Of a stretch of 64,000 nt of DNA, positions 62,301 through 64,000 are shown piece after piece (position 1 is the first letter of the stretch; each line of letters opens with the position of its first letter). A program made the position numbers and the translations under genes. The stretch lies in the NCBI GenBank assembly GCA_016191465.1, contig JACPOP010000018.1, forward strand, positions 1 through 64,000, in the 5' to 3' direction. This stretch comes from Chloroflexota bacterium. Its GTDB lineage: Bacteria; Chloroflexota; UBA6077; CF-72. The notes beneath the pieces are model-generated. The model was given only the letters and a program-made list of their open reading frames with translations. It did not search any database and had not been told where the DNA came from.

Positions 62301-63260
62301 TCAGTACGCGGTCGTGCGGGTGCGGTGGTAGGGCAGCGGCCACGCTCGGCCTTGTCCCAGGGTCCACAGCGCCCAATCCGCCTGGAACGGCGCGAGCGGG
62401 CTACCGAGCCCACGGAGCGCGGCACAGATTTTCTCAACCGCGTGGACGCTGAGTGCCCGAATCTCCACCTCCCGAGCGTCGTTGGTCTCCAGCAGCGTCT
62501 CGCTCCGAAGCACTGCCTCGAGATCCTCCGTGTAGCGCAGGACGCCGAGCCCGTGCAGCACCTGCGGCACCTTGTAATCCGCGAACATGGTCAGCGACTC
62601 GAGGTCCGCAAACCAGCAGTCTCCGACGCTTCCCTCGGTTGCGCCGTGAAGGTCTGCCACCAGGATCTGGGCGCGTTTGTACAGCGGCACCGCCTGGCCT
62701 CGGTATTCCGCGACGTCGTGGAAGGACGGGAAATGCTCCGCGACCAGGCGGATGAACGTACCGACCTGGCCTTCGGACTGCTGGACAAGGGTGAGCAACG
62801 AGCCACCGACAATCGCAAGCCCGCGGCTTACCTCGCGGATGGCACCCTGCCGAGCTTCAATGAGCGGGATCTCCACGCCGTCTCGTCCCGCGAGCAGCGT
62901 TGCAGCATCCAGCGACTCCAGGAACGCGGCGTCCCAGAGCGGCTGGCCGCCGTCGAGGGCATGCCGCAGCGCCGCGGCCAGGCCCCAGTAGCCATCGCGA
63001 TCCTGGCCCTGCCAGTGAACCCGCCAGCGGGGAGAACCCCAGAAGCTGAAATTGAGAGCATCCAGCAAGAGCACCACGTTCGCCGTCCGCTCCGGGTGCG
63101 CATCGTCCCACCAGTGTGGTGGCATGCGCCACGGGCTGGGGCCGAGACCGCCATCGGCGAGTGCGCGGGCCAGATGCGCGACAGCCTCATCGTCCACGGT
63201 GACCGACCGAGCCTGGGCCGCAACGCGAGCGCAGGCAGCCCGGATGCCGAGCGGGTCCAA
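62301..63260 (-). CDS. qng1: Queuosine salvage hydrolase Qng1 (DUF2419 family)
   Basis: 319 residues from TTG 63260. Family-wide strings are obvious: LDALNFSFWGSP, DGYWGLAAALRHALD, FHDVAEYRGQAVPLYKRAQILVADL, LTMFADYKVPQVLHGLGVLRY, and EVEIRALSVHAVEKI. Members cleave queuosine 5'-phosphate to free queuine; a Sphaerobacter (Chloroflexota) member has, as I recall, been structurally characterised. It sits 14 bp after the anti-sigma gene and 20 bp before tgt, so one transcript probably encodes release and reinsertion of queuine. The start lacks a clear ribosome site. Confidence 0.9.
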   Translation of the reverse strand: MDPLGIRAACARVAAQARSVTVDDEAVAHLARALADGGLGPSPWRMPPHWWDDAHPERTANVVLLLDALNFSFWGSPRWRVHWQGQDRDGYWGLAAALRHALDGGQPLWDAAFLESLDAATLLAGRDGVEIPLIEARQGAIREVSRGLAIVGGSLLTLVQQSEGQVGTFIRLVAEHFPSFHDVAEYRGQAVPLYKRAQILVADLHGATEGSVGDCWFADLESLTMFADYKVPQVLHGLGVLRYTEDLEAVLRSETLLETNDAREVEIRALSVHAVEKICAALRGLGSPLAPFQADWALWTLGQGRAWPLPYHRTRTTAY

Positions 63261-63274
63261 CCGGTCAGCGGCGC

Positions 63275-63838
63275 TCAGTCGGTCGGCCCCCGCATGAACC
63301 GACGGCCGATGGGCCCCGCTTCTGAGAGCAGCCAGGCGATTCCGCCGACGACAGACCAGCCGGCCAGGCTGACCATGTTGCCCGGCAAATCGCTGAGATA
63401 GCCGAGGGCCGGTGTGACCGCCAGGACCTGTAGCGCGTAGGGGACGTCACCAACGACCATGGGCTGGACAGTTTGGACCCAGCCCACCATTTGCCAACCA
63501 GCGACGGCCAGCACGAGACCGGCCACGGCACGAGCAAAACTGGGGCGCTGTGCCGACTGCCCGCCCACGCCGAGGCGCTCTGCGAGTTGCCGCCACCATG
63601 AAGGGGGTGGGGCGGCTACCCGCCGCGGGCGGGCAGCCGCGCGGGCGAGGTTGTGCAGGCGGGCCTGAAGGTCCGCCGGCGGTTGCACCAGCACCGCCGC
63701 ATGCACGGCGTTGTCTAGCGCGGCCCATTGCCGTGAGAACCGCGCGCAGCCGACGCAGAGGGCGAGGTGCCGCTGCACCCGGGGCGCGGCTGCGGCTTCC
63801 GGGGTCAGGAGCAGCGCGCTTATCTCGTCGCAACCCAT
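63275..63838 (-). CDS. Anti-sigma factor with zinc-binding N-terminus
   Basis: 187 residues from ATG 63838 (an in-frame start 8 codons earlier, GTG/ATG region at 63862, is possible). N-terminus MGCDEISALLL, then HLALCVGCARF, fits the H-x3-C-x2-C anti-sigma fold that clamps ECF sigma factors. Two or three hydrophobic segments follow (AGLVLAVAGWQMVGWV; ALQVLAVTPALGYL; GWSVVGGIAWLL). It overlaps the sigma gene by 19 bp. It presumably holds the sigma factor at the membrane until a signal arrives. Confidence 0.85.
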   Translation of the reverse strand: MGCDEISALLLTPEAAAAPRVQRHLALCVGCARFSRQWAALDNAVHAAVLVQPPADLQARLHNLARAAARPRRVAAPPPSWWRQLAERLGVGGQSAQRPSFARAVAGLVLAVAGWQMVGWVQTVQPMVVGDVPYALQVLAVTPALGYLSDLPGNMVSLAGWSVVGGIAWLLSEAGPIGRRFMRGPTD

Positions 63839-64000
63839 GACTGGCCCTCCGCTCCGTCCCATTCGACCCTGTGCTCCTGCAAGAGTACCGCGAGCCGTTC
63901 CTTCGCACGCCGGATGTGCGATTTGACCGTATTGAGCGGCAGGTCCATGGTACTCGCGATCTCTTCATACTTCTTTTCCTGGAAGTAGAACAGCGTCAGC
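63820..64000 (-). CDS. ECF sigma factor, C-terminal part (cut by window end)
   Basis: Sixty complete codons are visible, ending with TAA at 63820-63822. The sequence is sigma region 4: LTLFYFQEKKYEEIASTMDL, then PLNTVKSHIRRAKERLAVLL, the helix-turn-helix that reads the -35 element. The N-terminal regions lie beyond base 64000. Gene order sigma then overlapping zinc-type anti-sigma is standard for ECF pairs. What it controls is unknown; autoregulation of this operon, including qng1 and tgt, is likely by analogy. Confidence 0.9.
   Translation of the reverse strand, partial: LTLFYFQEKKYEEIASTMDLPLNTVKSHIRRAKERLAVLLQEHRVEWDGAEGQSWVATR

Noticed and set aside
61261-63401. Long plus-strand frames opposite tgt and qng1
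   Set aside because: The minus-strand products carry extended family motifs; the plus-strand ones do not.
1-64000. tRNA, rRNA, CRISPR arrays, insertion sequences or prophage genes
   Set aside because: No tRNA cloverleaf with TTC-arm sequence, no rRNA-like stretch, no regularly spaced repeats with unique spacers, and no transposase, integrase or phage structural gene was recognised on either strand.

Overview
The window is a 64 kb piece of a GC-rich bacterial chromosome, densely packed with genes on both strands and almost entirely house-keeping plus cell-surface functions. I see no rRNA, tRNA, CRISPR, prophage or insertion sequence. Several features together suggest a Chloroflexota bacterium, possibly near Thermomicrobia/Sphaerobacter: a DnaC/IstB-type helicase loader behind rplI-dnaB, an R3H/SpoIIIAA-like ATPase beside tmk and a DarA-type c-di-AMP receptor, a queuosine-salvage hydrolase (Qng1), an RqcH homologue, a bifunctional penicillin-binding protein and many GTG/TTG starts. 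This assignment is inference from gene content, not a computed placement.

Layout. 1-985: 5'-truncated bicupin protein. 1233-5793: replication block rplI-dnaB-loader; dnaB carries a 429-residue intein with a LAGLIDADG endonuclease, and the loader contains two AAA+ modules in tandem. 5863-15708: mgtC, then an exopolysaccharide cluster (two GT4, two clan GH-A hydrolase-like proteins, two GT2, one polyprenyl-phosphate sugar-phosphate transferase), largely joined by 4-nt stop/start overlaps. 15734-23379: pth, mfd, an ABC exporter and an rRNA methyltransferase. 23464-26312: apt and ribD-ribE-ribH. 26528-31263: the SAM/methylthioadenosine cycle (MTA phosphorylase, PfkB kinase, ahcY, metK). 31466-34975: two SDR sugar-nucleotide enzymes and a phosphohexomutase, matched by manC and an epimerase at 38442-40446; these would supply sugar nucleotides to the polysaccharide cluster. 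35308-38394: def, secD, secF. 40567-46492 (minus): pyrG, and the coupled run GNAT - R3H ATPase - tmk - darA.

46654-49059: NUDIX hydrolase, universal stress protein and two TrkA-type potassium-channel regulators. 49257-51065 (minus): HNH protein, cobU, gmk. 51093-55501: rqcH and a class A PBP. 55503-59440 (minus): GT9, LON-domain protein, M20 amidohydrolase, SDR and a small unknown protein. 59590-61047: fumC. 61069-64000 (minus): an apparent operon of ECF sigma factor (cut by the window end), zinc-finger anti-sigma factor, Qng1 and a divergent tRNA-guanine transglycosylase, i.e. a queuosine salvage unit.

Intergenic DNA holds several strong dyads. The most striking is a perfect 15-bp stem at 35278-35313 that contains the def start codon. 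Two hairpin elements (42428-42495 and 49156-49229) look like dispersed repeats, and an ACAACT array lies in front of metK. The best candidates for something new are the tandem-AAA+ loader, the qng1-tgt pair with an altered TGT substrate loop behind a sigma/anti-sigma pair, and the def leader hairpin.
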